Below are positions 1-7,235 of a stretch of DNA of 15,858 nt, piece after piece. Every line of letters begins with the position of its first letter. Within the stretch, counting starts at the first letter, position 1. The DNA is from an uncultured Pseudomonadota bacterium. Its GTDB lineage: Bacteria; Pseudomonadota; Gammaproteobacteria; Burkholderiales; Casimicrobiaceae. The position numbers were made by a program, and so were the translations under genes. Where the stretch lies: contig CALFEY010000091.1 in the NCBI GenBank assembly GCA_937958295.1, positions 1 to 15,858 on the forward strand, given 5' to 3'. The notes below the pieces were generated by a model. That model saw only the letters and a program-made list of their open reading frames with translations, was not told where the DNA came from and did not search any database.

Positions 1-2
1 TC

Positions 3-530
3 GACATCCAGATGCGCACCAACGTGCCGCACATCTTCGCCATCGGCGACATCGTGGGCCAGCCCATGCTGGCGCACAAGGCGGTGCACGAAGGCCATGT
101 CGCAGCCGAAGCCGCGCACGGCGAGAAGGCTTTCTTCGATGCGCGGCAGATCCCGTCGGTGGCCTACACCGACCCCGAGGTCGCGTGGGCCGGGCTCACC
201 GAGGACCAGTGCAAGGCGCAAGGCGTGAAGTACGGCAAGGCCGTGTTCCCGTGGGCAGCGTCGGGGCGAGCCATCGCCAACGGACGCGACGAGGGCTTCA
301 CCAAGCTGCTGTTCGACGAGGCCACGCACCAGTGCATCGGCGGCGGCATCGTGGGCACGAACGCCGGCGACCTCATCGGCGAGGTGTGCCTCGCGGTGGA
401 GATGGGTGCCAATGCCACCGACATCGGCAAGACGATCCATCCGCATCCCACGCTGACCGAATCGATCGGCATGGCGGCCGAGCTCTACGAAGGCGTTTGC
501 ACCGACCTCCCGCCGGCGCGCAAGAAGTGA
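3..530 (+). CDS. lpdA: Dihydrolipoyl dehydrogenase (E3), C-terminal part; 5' end outside window
   Basis: This is the last ~175 residues of the FAD flavoprotein that reoxidises protein-bound dihydrolipoamide with NAD+ in 2-oxo acid dehydrogenase complexes or the glycine cleavage system (cytoplasm). The reading frame is open from base 3, so the gene starts upstream. The visible part begins with the FAD-contacting segment TNVPHIFAIGDIVG, where the Asp binds the flavin ribityl chain. It continues through the dimerisation domain (VAYTDPEVAWAGLTE) and ends with HPHPTLTE, whose second His and following Glu form the catalytic His-Glu pair donated to the partner subunit. The terminal region is full length and intact. 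The sequence does not show which complex it serves, because the E1/E2 genes would lie to the left. It converges with the next gene across a hairpin. The family assignment is secure; the symbol is a family-level choice. Confidence 0.95.
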   Translation, partial: DIQMRTNVPHIFAIGDIVGQPMLAHKAVHEGHVAAEAAHGEKAFFDARQIPSVAYTDPEVAWAGLTEDQCKAQGVKYGKAVFPWAASGRAIANGRDEGFTKLLFDEATHQCIGGGIVGTNAGDLIGEVCLAVEMGANATDIGKTIHPHPTLTESIGMAAELYEGVCTDLPPARKK

Positions 531-556
531 GCGGCACGGCGCGCAAGGCCGACCTT

Positions 557-589
557 CGGCACCGGTGCCGTGGCCTCGGCACCGGTGCC
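557..589. terminator. Strong GC hairpin between convergent genes, probable bidirectional terminator
   Basis: Bases 558-570 (GGCACCGGTGCCG) and 577-589 (CGGCACCGGTGCC) are perfect reverse complements with a 6-nt loop, giving a 13-bp stem. Each arm is itself palindromic, so the unit also reads as a direct repeat of 14 nt spaced by 20. It sits 26 nt after the dihydrolipoyl dehydrogenase stop and 19 nt from the stop of the convergent Bug receptor. There is no run of T on either side, so it is not a classical intrinsic terminator. Transcript-end protection or a bidirectional stop is inferred from position. Confidence 0.55.
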
Positions 590-608
590 CGCCGGGCGTG
601 GAGCCGCC

Positions 609-1559
609 TTACTTGGGCTCCATGCCGAGGCCCTTGGCCACTTTCGCCAGCGCCGCGTACTCCTTGTCGATGAACTGACGTAACTCGGGGCCACGGCGGA
701 GCACGAGCACCTCGCCGCTGTCGTCCAGGAACTTCTTCATGGCCGGGGTCTTCGCGGCCCGCTCGAATGCGCCCTCGAGCTGCGCGACGCGCGCCGGCGG
801 CGTGCCCTTGGGTGCGAGCACCGCACGCCAGAGGATCGTCTCCTCGTCGGCCAGCCCGATCTCCTTCAGGCTCGAGGTGTCGGGCAGGGCCGGGATGCGC
901 TCCGCGCTCGTCACGAGCACGCACTTGGCCTTGCCGCCCTTGACGTGCTGAATCACGGGGGGCACCGAGCCGACGTAGATGTCGATGTGTCCGCCCAGGA
1001 AGGCAGTGATCGTTTCGCCGGCGCCCTTGAAGGGCACGTCCTGCGCCTTGGTGTTGGTCGCGGCGAGGATGCGCGCGACGCCCAGATGCGCCGGGCCGCC
1101 CGAACCGTCGGTGCCATAGGTGAACTTGCCGGGATTGGCGCGGAACTGCTCGATCAGCTCCTTGCCGTTGTTGGCCGGGAAGTCGGGCTTCACGCACAGC
1201 GCGAACGGCGCGCTGGACAGGCCCACCACGGGGATGTAGTCGTCGGGCTTGTACGTGACCTTCATGGTGTTGGGACTCACCGTGACCGGCCCGAGCCAGA
1301 CGCCCGCCACGGTGAGGCCGTCGGGCGCGGCGCGCACCATCTGCGCGAGGCCGATCGTGCCGCCCGCGCCGGCGACGTTCACGATCACGATCGGCTCCTT
1401 CAGCAGCGGCTCGGCTTCCTTCGCGAGCACGCGGAAGAATCCGTCGGTGCCGCCGCCCACCGCAGTGGGAATGATCATCTTGAGAGGGTCGGCCGCGTTT
1501 GCTGCAGACGTTATCGCGACGACCGCCATCGCAGCCACGAAGCTCATTGCCTGTTTCAT
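609..1559 (-). CDS. Bug-family (TctC) periplasmic tripartite tricarboxylate receptor, copy 1
   Basis: This 316-residue extracytoplasmic solute-binding protein is of the kind that delivers carboxylates to tripartite tricarboxylate transporters. The start at 1559 is preceded by AAGGAGG at good spacing and yields a Sec signal peptide with predicted cleavage near ANA/ADP (about residue 22). An open frame extends further upstream, but that part is read from the preceding gene. Family marks are IIPTAVGGGTD near residues 29-39 (the first ligand loop) and VPFKGAGETITAFLGGHID (the second). The ATG overlaps the TGA of the amidohydrolase gene (ATGA), implying translational coupling as the last gene of the 3370-609 operon. 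Together with the lyase and amidohydrolase this points to uptake of their substrate. No TctA/TctB membrane subunits are present in the window. The ligand cannot be read from sequence. Confidence 0.92.
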   Translation of the reverse strand: MKQAMSFVAAMAVVAITSAANAADPLKMIIPTAVGGGTDGFFRVLAKEAEPLLKEPIVIVNVAGAGGTIGLAQMVRAAPDGLTVAGVWLGPVTVSPNTMKVTYKPDDYIPVVGLSSAPFALCVKPDFPANNGKELIEQFRANPGKFTYGTDGSGGPAHLGVARILAATNTKAQDVPFKGAGETITAFLGGHIDIYVGSVPPVIQHVKGGKAKCVLVTSAERIPALPDTSSLKEIGLADEETILWRAVLAPKGTPPARVAQLEGAFERAAKTPAMKKFLDDSGEVLVLRRGPELRQFIDKEYAALAKVAKGLGMEPK

Positions 1560-2374
1560 GCGTTTCCTCCTTGCGTGAACCCGAACAGGCGCGCGGGCGT
1601 ATCGCGGAGAACGATCGTCCGCTGCGCCATGTCGGGGATCCAATGCGCCAGCCACGCGAGGCACTGGGCGTAGTCGAACTCGTTTTCGTGCGACACCCAC
1701 GGCCAGTCGCTCGCCCACATGAGGCGTTCGGGGCCTGCGGCCTCGAGCAAGGCGTCGACATAAAGCCGGGGGTCGACGCCACCGAGGCGATAGGGGGCCG
1801 ACAACTTGACGAACGCGTCCCCTCGCTCAACGGCAGACAGCACCGCGCGAAAGCCGGGACATTGGAGCTTGCGCGCGGGATCGGGGTGGCCGAAGTGATC
1901 GATGACGACCGGCGCGCCGCTTCGCAGCACGTGCGGCAGCATGTCGGCGAGCTTGGGGCCCTCGAGGTAGATCTCCACGTGCAGTCCCGCATCGCGCACG
2001 CGCTCGAACAGACGTTGATATTCCACCGACGCCGCATCCGGGATCGTCTCGCGCCTGATCCAGTTGAGGCGGATGCCGCGGACGCCGGCCTCGCGCAGGC
2101 GATGCAACGCGGGAAGATCGATCTCCGGGTCGACGATCACGGTGCCGCGCAGGCGCCCGTGCGAACGGGCGAGTGCGTCGAGGAGGATCGTGTTGTCGCT
2201 GCCGTAGAAGCTCGGGGCCGTGAGCACGCCGTGCGTGATCCCATGCGCGTCGAGCAATGCGAGGTATTCCTCCACCGTGACGTCGCGCGCCGGCCGCGAA
2301 TGGCGATTCGCGGCCAGCGGGGCATCGCGGCGCATCACGTGCGCATGCGTGTCGACGGCTTGGAGGGCCGGCAT
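1556..2374 (-). CDS. Amidohydrolase 2 family TIM-barrel hydrolase, LigI (PDC lactonase)-like
   Basis: This 272-residue cytoplasmic TIM-barrel protein belongs to the amidohydrolase-related COG3618 group, which includes 2-pyrone-4,6-dicarboxylate lactonase (LigI) and related lactonases. Visible motifs are DTHAHV at residues 8-13 (the HxH of strand 1), VIDHFGHPD near 157-165, and LMWASDWPW near 218-226 with the catalytic-type Asp at 223. Length is normal for the family. The ribosome site before 2374 is weak (GAGAAG). It lies 36 nt downstream of the lyase gene and overlaps the Bug receptor gene by 4 nt, so it is the middle gene of a three-gene operon. A lactone or cyclic carboxylate substrate is plausible from family and context, but the exact reaction is unknown. 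A metal-dependent decarboxylase is the main alternative. Confidence 0.88.
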   Translation of the reverse strand: MPALQAVDTHAHVMRRDAPLAANRHSRPARDVTVEEYLALLDAHGITHGVLTAPSFYGSDNTILLDALARSHGRLRGTVIVDPEIDLPALHRLREAGVRGIRLNWIRRETIPDAASVEYQRLFERVRDAGLHVEIYLEGPKLADMLPHVLRSGAPVVIDHFGHPDPARKLQCPGFRAVLSAVERGDAFVKLSAPYRLGGVDPRLYVDALLEAAGPERLMWASDWPWVSHENEFDYAQCLAWLAHWIPDMAQRTIVLRDTPARLFGFTQGGNA

Positions 2375-2410
2375 GCTTCTCGACTTCGCGACGGCAGCGT
2401 GAGCTTGGCG

Positions 2411-3370
2411 TCAGTGCGTCTTGGCGAGGCCGGGCACCACTTCGACGGCGCCGCCCTTGCCGTACTTCCGCTCCTTCTGCTCGGGCGTGAGGAACTTCTG
2501 CTCGAGCTTGTGGATGGCTTCCATGCCGAGCGTCTCCTGGATCTCCTCGAACGAGAAGGAGGCATCGGGCCGGTCCACCACCTTGCCGGTGTCGATCGAC
2601 TGTTGCAGCAACTGCAGGCCTTGGCGCATCCCAGCGAGCGCGCACCCGGGCAGGAAGCGCGCGTAGATGACGTAAGCCACCCCCATGTCCTGCAGCTCGG
2701 CAGGGGAGAGCAGCGGTGTCGTCGAACGCCTCCGGATGCCGAAGCCCATGTTCACGGCCACGGGACCGTTCACGTTCTTGACGATCGTGGAGATGTCCTC
2801 GCGCGACATCGCGGCGTCGGGGAAGAGCAGCGTGGCGCCGGCCTCGCGATACATGTTGAGGCGGCGGATCGCTTCCTTCACGTCGTGCGTGGCGAGCACG
2901 TCGGTGCGCGCCTTGATCACGAAGTCCGGATCGGTCTTGGCCTCCATGGCGGCGCGGATCTTCTCCACCATCTCCTCGGCCGAGATCACCTCCTTGCCCT
3001 TCATGTGGCCGCAGCGCTTCGGGGCCACCTGGTCTTCGAGCATGATCCCGTGCACGCCGGCGCGCTCGAAGGCGCGCAGCGTGTGATAGACGTTGAGTGC
3101 GTTGCCATAGCCGGTATCGGCGTCGGCGAGCAGGACGAGGTCGGAGCAGGCCGAGATGGCGCGCGCGGCGGCGACGTTCTCATCCAGGTGCAGCAAGCCC
3201 ACGTCGGGCTGGCCGAGGCGCGTCTCGCTCACGGCGCTGCCGGAAACGAAGGCCGCTTCGTAGCCGAACTGCTTCACGAGGCGCGCGCTGTAGCCGTCGT
3301 AGACGCCGGGCAGGATGAGGAGCTCGGGGGCTTCGATGAGCTCGCGCAGGCGGCGGGCTTTGGATGTCAT
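2411..3370 (-). CDS. Isocitrate lyase/PEP mutase superfamily lyase (methylisocitrate or dimethylmalate lyase-like)
   Basis: This 319-residue cytoplasmic (beta/alpha)8 enzyme belongs to the family that cleaves or decarboxylates 2-hydroxy-carboxylates using Mg2+. Seen in order: PGVYDGYSAR (21-30), SGSAVSETRLGQPD (43-56), the metal-binding LLADADTGYGN (80-90), MLEDQ (110-114), then KRCGH at 118-122, and KARTDV (153-158). KRCGH carries the catalytic Cys of C-C lyases such as isocitrate, 2-methylisocitrate and 2,3-dimethylmalate lyase, and argues against phosphonate chemistry. Length is close to PrpB, shorter than AceA. GGAGG lies 8 nt before the ATG. It is the first gene of an operon with an amidohydrolase and a Bug receptor, and is divergent from a LysR gene that probably controls it. 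PrpB itself usually sits with prpC and acnD, which are absent here. I infer a lyase for a substituted malate or isocitrate. Oxaloacetate decarboxylase is less likely because of the Cys motif. Confidence 0.88.
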   Translation of the reverse strand: MTSKARRLRELIEAPELLILPGVYDGYSARLVKQFGYEAAFVSGSAVSETRLGQPDVGLLHLDENVAAARAISACSDLVLLADADTGYGNALNVYHTLRAFERAGVHGIMLEDQVAPKRCGHMKGKEVISAEEMVEKIRAAMEAKTDPDFVIKARTDVLATHDVKEAIRRLNMYREAGATLLFPDAAMSREDISTIVKNVNGPVAVNMGFGIRRRSTTPLLSPAELQDMGVAYVIYARFLPGCALAGMRQGLQLLQQSIDTGKVVDRPDASFSFEEIQETLGMEAIHKLEQKFLTPEQKERKYGKGGAVEVVPGLAKTH

Positions 3371-3412
3371 GGGGATGTCCTCCGATTGAGCTGCTGTTCT
3401 TCAAGGCTTAGG

Positions 3413-3454
3413 GGTCGCAATGTAGCAATAAGGATTTCTTGCGACCAATGAGAA
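3413..3454. promoter_or_regulatory. LysR-type operator: T-N11-A box plus overlapping dyad
   Basis: TTCT (3436-3439), 11 nt and AGAA (3451-3454) form the canonical TTCT-N11-AGAA shape of LysR-family recognition sites. A second perfect dyad, GGTCGCAA (3413-3420) and TTGCGACC (3439-3446), overlaps it. Such paired sites resemble the recognition and activation half-sites used by LTTR tetramers. They lie between the divergent LysR gene (3484) and the lyase operon (3370). The boundaries of true contacts are inferred. Confidence 0.6.
3419..3448 (-). promoter_or_regulatory. Candidate sigma-70 promoter for the lyase operon
   Basis: On the - strand TTGGTC (3448-3443) and TACATT (3424-3419) are spaced by 18 nt. 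They match 3 of 6 and 4 of 6 consensus bases. A start near 3412 would give a leader of about 42 nt ending in the GGAGG before 3370. The -35 element overlaps the LysR-type box, as expected for an LTTR-activated weak promoter. This rests on consensus matching only. Confidence 0.3.
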
Positions 3455-3483
3455 TTGCCGGGGCATTTTGATAAGATTTGCCA

Positions 3484-4392
3484 ATGTCCAGGATGACGCT
3501 CGCCCAGCTCGATGCCTTTCGCTGGGTCGCGCGCCTGTCGAGCTTCCGCGGCGCGGCGGAGCGCCTCCATGTCACGCAGCCCACCATCTCGCTGCGCATC
3601 CGCGAGCTGGAGTCGGAGCTCGGTGTCACGCTCTTCGAGCGCCGCAACGAGGGCACGCGGCTCACGCCCGAGGGCGATGTGATGCTGCGCTACGTCGAGC
3701 AGGGGCTCGACGTCTTCGACGCGATGCGCGAGCGCCTGCGCACGCGCGATCCGCTGCGCGGGGTGTTGCGGCTCGGCACATCCGACATGTTCGCGATGAG
3801 CTACCTGCCGCAGATCGTCCAGCGACTCGAGGTGGCGTACCCGCAGTTGCGCGTGGAGCTGCACGTGGCCAACAGCGTGATGCTGGCCGACCTGCTCAAC
3901 CGCAACCAGCTTGATCTCGCGTTCCTTGTCGACCCCGCGGTGCGGGATCACGTGGTGGTGGAGCCTCTGAAGGTTCAGGAAGTGGCCTGGATCAGCAGCG
4001 CGTCGAAGCGCTTGCGCCATGCCGCCCTGCGCCCACGCGACCTTGCCAACGAGAGCATCCTCACGTCGCCGCCCGGGTCGCCGTTGCACAACCTCATCGT
4101 GCGCTGGTTCGCGGACGCCCGCCTGCCCACGCCCACGCTGTCCACGTGCAACAACATCGCCGTGACGGCGGGGCTCGTCGCGCGCGGCATTGCCGTGAGC
4201 GCGCTGCCCGTCGACGCCGTCGCGCGCGAGCTGCACGAGGGATCGCTCGTGCGCTACGCGCAGAAGCCCGCGTTCGCGCCCATGCAGCTGTGCGGCGCGT
4301 ATCAGTCGGCCTCGCGGGGCGCGAGCATCGATGCGGTATTGCGGACGGCGCGGTCCGTGATCGCCGAGGGCGAGCATCATCGCGTGGCGTGA
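3484..4392 (+). CDS. LysR-family transcriptional regulator, divergent from the lyase operon
   Basis: This 302-residue regulator has an N-terminal winged helix-turn-helix (about residues 7-66: TLAQLDAFRWVARLSSFRGA, then LHVTQPTISLRIRELE and ELGVTLFERR) and a C-terminal periplasmic-binding-like effector domain starting near GVLRLGTSDMF. ATG 3484 was chosen by comparison with normal LTTR N-termini. TTG 3478 and ATG 3493 are also in frame, and no good Shine-Dalgarno sequence precedes any of them. It is divergent from the lyase operon across a 113-nt region holding a T-N11-A box, so it probably controls that operon and itself. It is convergent with the dehydrogenase gene with only 10 nt between stops. 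The effector is unknown; a carboxylate or CoA ester handled by the neighbouring enzymes is a reasonable guess. Confidence 0.92.
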   Translation: MSRMTLAQLDAFRWVARLSSFRGAAERLHVTQPTISLRIRELESELGVTLFERRNEGTRLTPEGDVMLRYVEQGLDVFDAMRERLRTRDPLRGVLRLGTSDMFAMSYLPQIVQRLEVAYPQLRVELHVANSVMLADLLNRNQLDLAFLVDPAVRDHVVVEPLKVQEVAWISSASKRLRHAALRPRDLANESILTSPPGSPLHNLIVRWFADARLPTPTLSTCNNIAVTAGLVARGIAVSALPVDAVARELHEGSLVRYAQKPAFAPMQLCGAYQSASRGASIDAVLRTARSVIAEGEHHRVA

Positions 4393-4402
4393 GCCGCGAA
4401 CG

Positions 4403-5347
4403 CTACAGCGCGTGCCGCGGCGAGCCTTGAACGAAGCGCTCGATGTTCCCGACCAACTGATCGGCGAGCCCCTGCATGGCTTCCGCGCTCGCCCACGCGA
4501 CGTGCGGGGTGAGGATGAAGTTGGGCAAGCGCAGCTGGAGCAGAGGATTGGCCGCGTCGGGAGGCTCCTGGGTCAGCACGTCGAAGCCGGCGCCCGCGAT
4601 CGTCCCGGACTTCAGTGCGTCGGCAAGTGCGCCTTCGTCCACGAGGCCGCCGCGCGCCGTGTTGATGAGCAGCGCCGAGCGCTTCATCGACGCGAGCTCG
4701 GCCGCGCCGATCATGTTGCGTGTCCCGGGTGTCAGGGGCAGGTGCAGCGTGACCACGTCCGCCGCCGCGAGGATCTCGGGCACGGCGGCAGGCGTGATGC
4801 CTTCCCCTGCGGGCGCGTGCGGATCGTGCCCGAGCACCTGCATGCCGAAGGCTTGTCCGAGCTTGGCCACGCGCGCGCCCAGCGCTCCGAGGCCGATGAC
4901 GCCGAGGGTGCTCCCCGCGAGATCGTGCACCGGATGATCCAGCAGGCAGAACGTCGACGCGCGCTGCCAACGGCCGGCCTCGACGTCGGCGCGATACGCC
5001 ACGAGATTGCGCCGCAAGGCGAGCATCAGCGCGAACACGTGCTCCGGGAGCGTGGCGAGCGCGTAGTTGCGGATGTTGCACACGGTGATGCCACGCGCCT
5101 TGGCGGCCGCAACGTCGACCACGTCGGTGCCCGTGGCCGCCACGGCGATCATCTTGAGCCGGGGCAGTCGTGCGAGGACGTCCTCCCGGATCGGGACCTT
5201 GTTGGTGACGGCGATCGTCGCGTCCGCCAGCCGCGCGGCCACCTCGGAGGCGTCGCTGCGATCGTGGTCGCGCCAGGTGTGGGCGAATGTGGGCGGGCGC
5301 AGGCTTGCGCCGAGGCTTGCACGGTCGAGGAAGACGATGTGTTCCAT
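4403..5347 (-). CDS. D-2-hydroxyacid dehydrogenase (glycerate/hydroxypyruvate reductase-like)
   Basis: This 314-residue NAD(P)-dependent oxidoreductase interconverts a 2-oxo acid and its D-2-hydroxy acid in the cytoplasm. The Rossmann motif IGLGALG (151-157) is followed by an acidic residue at the end of the next strand (GHD, Asp175), which favours NAD over NADP. The family catalytic triad is present: Arg232 in NTARGGLVDEGAL, Glu261 in LTQEPP and His282 in TPHVAWAS. NYALATLPEHVFALMLALRR is typical of the hydroxypyruvate reductase/glycerate dehydrogenase branch. The start at 5347 (MEHIVFLDR) fits family N-termini. A longer frame to 5416 would run into the SDR gene, and the ribosome site is weak. 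It is the last gene of the 8216-4403 operon, 49 nt after the SDR. Substrate uncertain. Confidence 0.92.
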   Translation of the reverse strand: MEHIVFLDRASLGASLRPPTFAHTWRDHDRSDASEVAARLADATIAVTNKVPIREDVLARLPRLKMIAVAATGTDVVDVAAAKARGITVCNIRNYALATLPEHVFALMLALRRNLVAYRADVEAGRWQRASTFCLLDHPVHDLAGSTLGVIGLGALGARVAKLGQAFGMQVLGHDPHAPAGEGITPAAVPEILAAADVVTLHLPLTPGTRNMIGAAELASMKRSALLINTARGGLVDEGALADALKSGTIAGAGFDVLTQEPPDAANPLLQLRLPNFILTPHVAWASAEAMQGLADQLVGNIERFVQGSPRHAL

Positions 5348-5396
5348 GGGCAGCGCGTGATGTGGGGGAGCTTCGAGGCGGCGGTGGCCGCGAGGC

Positions 5397-6224
5397 TCAA
5401 GCCAGAAAGCCCCCATCCACCAGGAGCTCCGTCCCGGTCATGAACTTCGCGAGGTCGCTCGCGCAGAAGAGCGCGACGCGGGCCACGTCGTCCGGAAGGG
5501 CCTTGCGTCCAAGCGGCATCGCAGCAACGAGCGCCTTGTCCTTGGCCTCGATGAACGCCATCTCGGAGGCGCCCGCCCGCTGGTTGCGGCGTTCCAGCCC
5601 CGGGGTGGTCGTGGTGGCGGGGGCGATGCCCAGCACGCGGATGTCGTGGGGCCCGAGCTCGAGGGCGAGGCTTCGGGTCAGTCCGACGACGCCGTGCTTC
5701 GAGGCGGCGTACCCCGCCAGGCGCTTGGCGCCCGACAGGCCGCGTACCGACGACACGTTGATGATGACACCGCCCTTCCGGGTCTGCCGGGTCATGCGGC
5801 GAGCGGCCTCGCGCGCGCCGAAGAAGACCCCGCGCAGGTTCACGTCGTGTACGTGATCCCAGGTGGACGTCATGAAGTCTACGCAGTCGCTGATGTCGGG
5901 GAACGTGCCGGCGTTGTTGACCCACACGTCGATGCGGCCGCGCAGCCTGAAGGCGGCGTCCGCGATGGCGATCACGGACGCCTCGCTGGCCACGTCGAGG
6001 GCCACGCCCTCCACGCGCGTGCCAAACTCCTTCGCGACGCTCTCGGCGGCCTGGGCGATGGCCTCCGCGCCGAGGTCACCCAGGACGAGGTCGCATCCGG
6101 CCTCGGCGAAGCGGCGGGCGATGCCGAGGCCGATGCCTCCCGCAGCTCCGGTCACGACGGCCACTTGCCCCTGCAGCGACACGAGCTCGGCCAGCGGCTT
6201 CGTCGACACGTCCTCTATTGCCAT
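5397..6224 (-). CDS. Short-chain dehydrogenase/reductase (SDR), classical type
   Basis: This 275-residue NAD(P)(H)-dependent oxidoreductase has a complete classical SDR active site. It shows TGAAGGIGLG (25-34, nucleotide binding), Asp50 at the end of strand 2 (NAD preference), NNAG (103-106), Ser159 in NVSSV, and the Tyr172/Lys176 pair in GYAASKHG. The C-terminus DLAKFMTGTELLVDGG is the usual FabG-like tail. The start at 6224 has GGAGAAGGA just upstream and a short non-family leader before the Rossmann fold. It lies 31 nt after a Bug receptor and 49 nt before a D-2-hydroxyacid dehydrogenase in one operon. That pairing suggests oxidation of a hydroxy acid or alcohol taken up by the receptors. 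The substrate cannot be told from sequence. Confidence 0.93.
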   Translation of the reverse strand: MAIEDVSTKPLAELVSLQGQVAVVTGAAGGIGLGIARRFAEAGCDLVLGDLGAEAIAQAAESVAKEFGTRVEGVALDVASEASVIAIADAAFRLRGRIDVWVNNAGTFPDISDCVDFMTSTWDHVHDVNLRGVFFGAREAARRMTRQTRKGGVIINVSSVRGLSGAKRLAGYAASKHGVVGLTRSLALELGPHDIRVLGIAPATTTTPGLERRNQRAGASEMAFIEAKDKALVAAMPLGRKALPDDVARVALFCASDLAKFMTGTELLVDGGFLA

Positions 6225-6255
6225 GCGTCCTTCTCCGGGGTCGTGCGAGGCGCGT

Positions 6256-7215
6256 TCACTCGGGCTTGATGCCTGCGGCACCGAATGCGTTGCGCCACCG
6301 CTCGGTGTCGCTCACGATGAGCTTGGACAACGCCTCCCCCGGCATGGCGTCGACGGGCGAAAAGCCACGCGCGCTCATTGTGTCCCGGAACTCCTTCGAC
6401 TTCGTCATCTTGAGCATTTCCTGCTGCAGGTAGTTCACGACGGCCTTCGGGGTCCCCTTCGGCGCCATCGCGCCGTACCACTGGAAGACTTCGAACGGCA
6501 AGCCGAGCTCGGTGAGCGTCGGCACGTCGGGCAGCGCCGGCACGCGCTCGGCCGACGTGACCGCCAGGGCCACGATCTGCCCCGACTTGATCTGCCCGAT
6601 CGCCGTGCCCACGGCCGCGAGGTTCACGTCGATGTTACCGGCCATGAGGGCGGTGTTGGCGTCGCCCGCGCCCTTGAAGGGCACATGGGTCATCTGGATG
6701 CCGGCCTGCTTCGAGATGAGCTCGGTGAGCAGATGATTCGAGTTGCCCACGCCGCCCGAGCCATAGTTGAGCTTGCCCGGGTTGGCCTTCGCCCGCGCCA
6801 CCAGGTCCTTCAGCGACTTGATGCCGGAGGCGTTGCTGGTCGTCAGCACGTAGGCGATCTTGCAGTACATGCTGATCGGGACGAGATCCTTCTCGAAGTC
6901 CCACGCCAGCGTCTTGAACTGGAATGGCAGCATCGGGTAGCTGCCGTCGACCGAGACCAGCGTATAGCCGTCGGGCGGGGCGGTGGCCACCGCCTGGTAG
7001 GCGATCTGGCCCGTGGCGCCCGGCTTGTTCTCGACCACGAACGGCTTGCCCGTGATCTGTTGCAGGTTCTGCGCCGCGACGCGCTGGCAGATGTCGTTGC
7101 TGCCGCCCACGCCGAAAGGAACGATGATGCGCACGGGCTTGTCGGGATACTGTGCCCACGCCGGCGCATGCAGCGTCGCCGCGGCCAGCACCACCGCCCA
7201 GTTCTTCCAGTTCAT
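6256..7215 (-). CDS. Bug-family (TctC) periplasmic tripartite tricarboxylate receptor, copy 2
   Basis: This 319-residue periplasmic solute receptor has a Sec signal peptide (MNWKNW, hydrophobic core, likely cleavage at AWA/QYP, residue 21) leading into YPDKPVRIIVPFGVGGSND (23-41). That segment is the hallmark Bug N-terminus whose loop holds the ligand carboxylate. VPFKGAGDANTALMAGNIDV marks the second ligand loop. ATG 7215 is preceded by AAGGAG with good spacing. An in-frame ATG at 7239 would overlap the stop of the gene before it and bury this ribosome site in the coding region. It is the second gene of the 8216-4403 operon, 20 nt after another Bug receptor, so two non-identical receptors are produced together. 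No cognate membrane subunits are visible. Confidence 0.92.
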   Translation of the reverse strand: MNWKNWAVVLAAATLHAPAWAQYPDKPVRIIVPFGVGGSNDICQRVAAQNLQQITGKPFVVENKPGATGQIAYQAVATAPPDGYTLVSVDGSYPMLPFQFKTLAWDFEKDLVPISMYCKIAYVLTTSNASGIKSLKDLVARAKANPGKLNYGSGGVGNSNHLLTELISKQAGIQMTHVPFKGAGDANTALMAGNIDVNLAAVGTAIGQIKSGQIVALAVTSAERVPALPDVPTLTELGLPFEVFQWYGAMAPKGTPKAVVNYLQQEMLKMTKSKEFRDTMSARGFSPVDAMPGEALSKLIVSDTERWRNAFGAAGIKPE

Positions 7216-7235
7216 ATGCTTCTCCTTGGCCCGGG

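Noticed and set aside
373..2037. Very long open frame on the - strand across three genes, rich in Arg/Ala
   Set aside because: It covers a Bug receptor and an amidohydrolase in another frame, has low-complexity Arg-rich composition and no family motif. Long spurious frames are expected in such GC-rich DNA.
3478..3480. TTG as the start of the first LysR regulator
   Set aside because: It adds only two residues, has no better ribosome site, and an ATG follows at 3484.
4412..5443. Long + strand open frame opposite the D-2-hydroxyacid dehydrogenase
   Set aside because: The opposite strand encodes a complete dehydrogenase with its full catalytic triad; the + frame has His/Arg/Gly-rich composition without recognisable domains.
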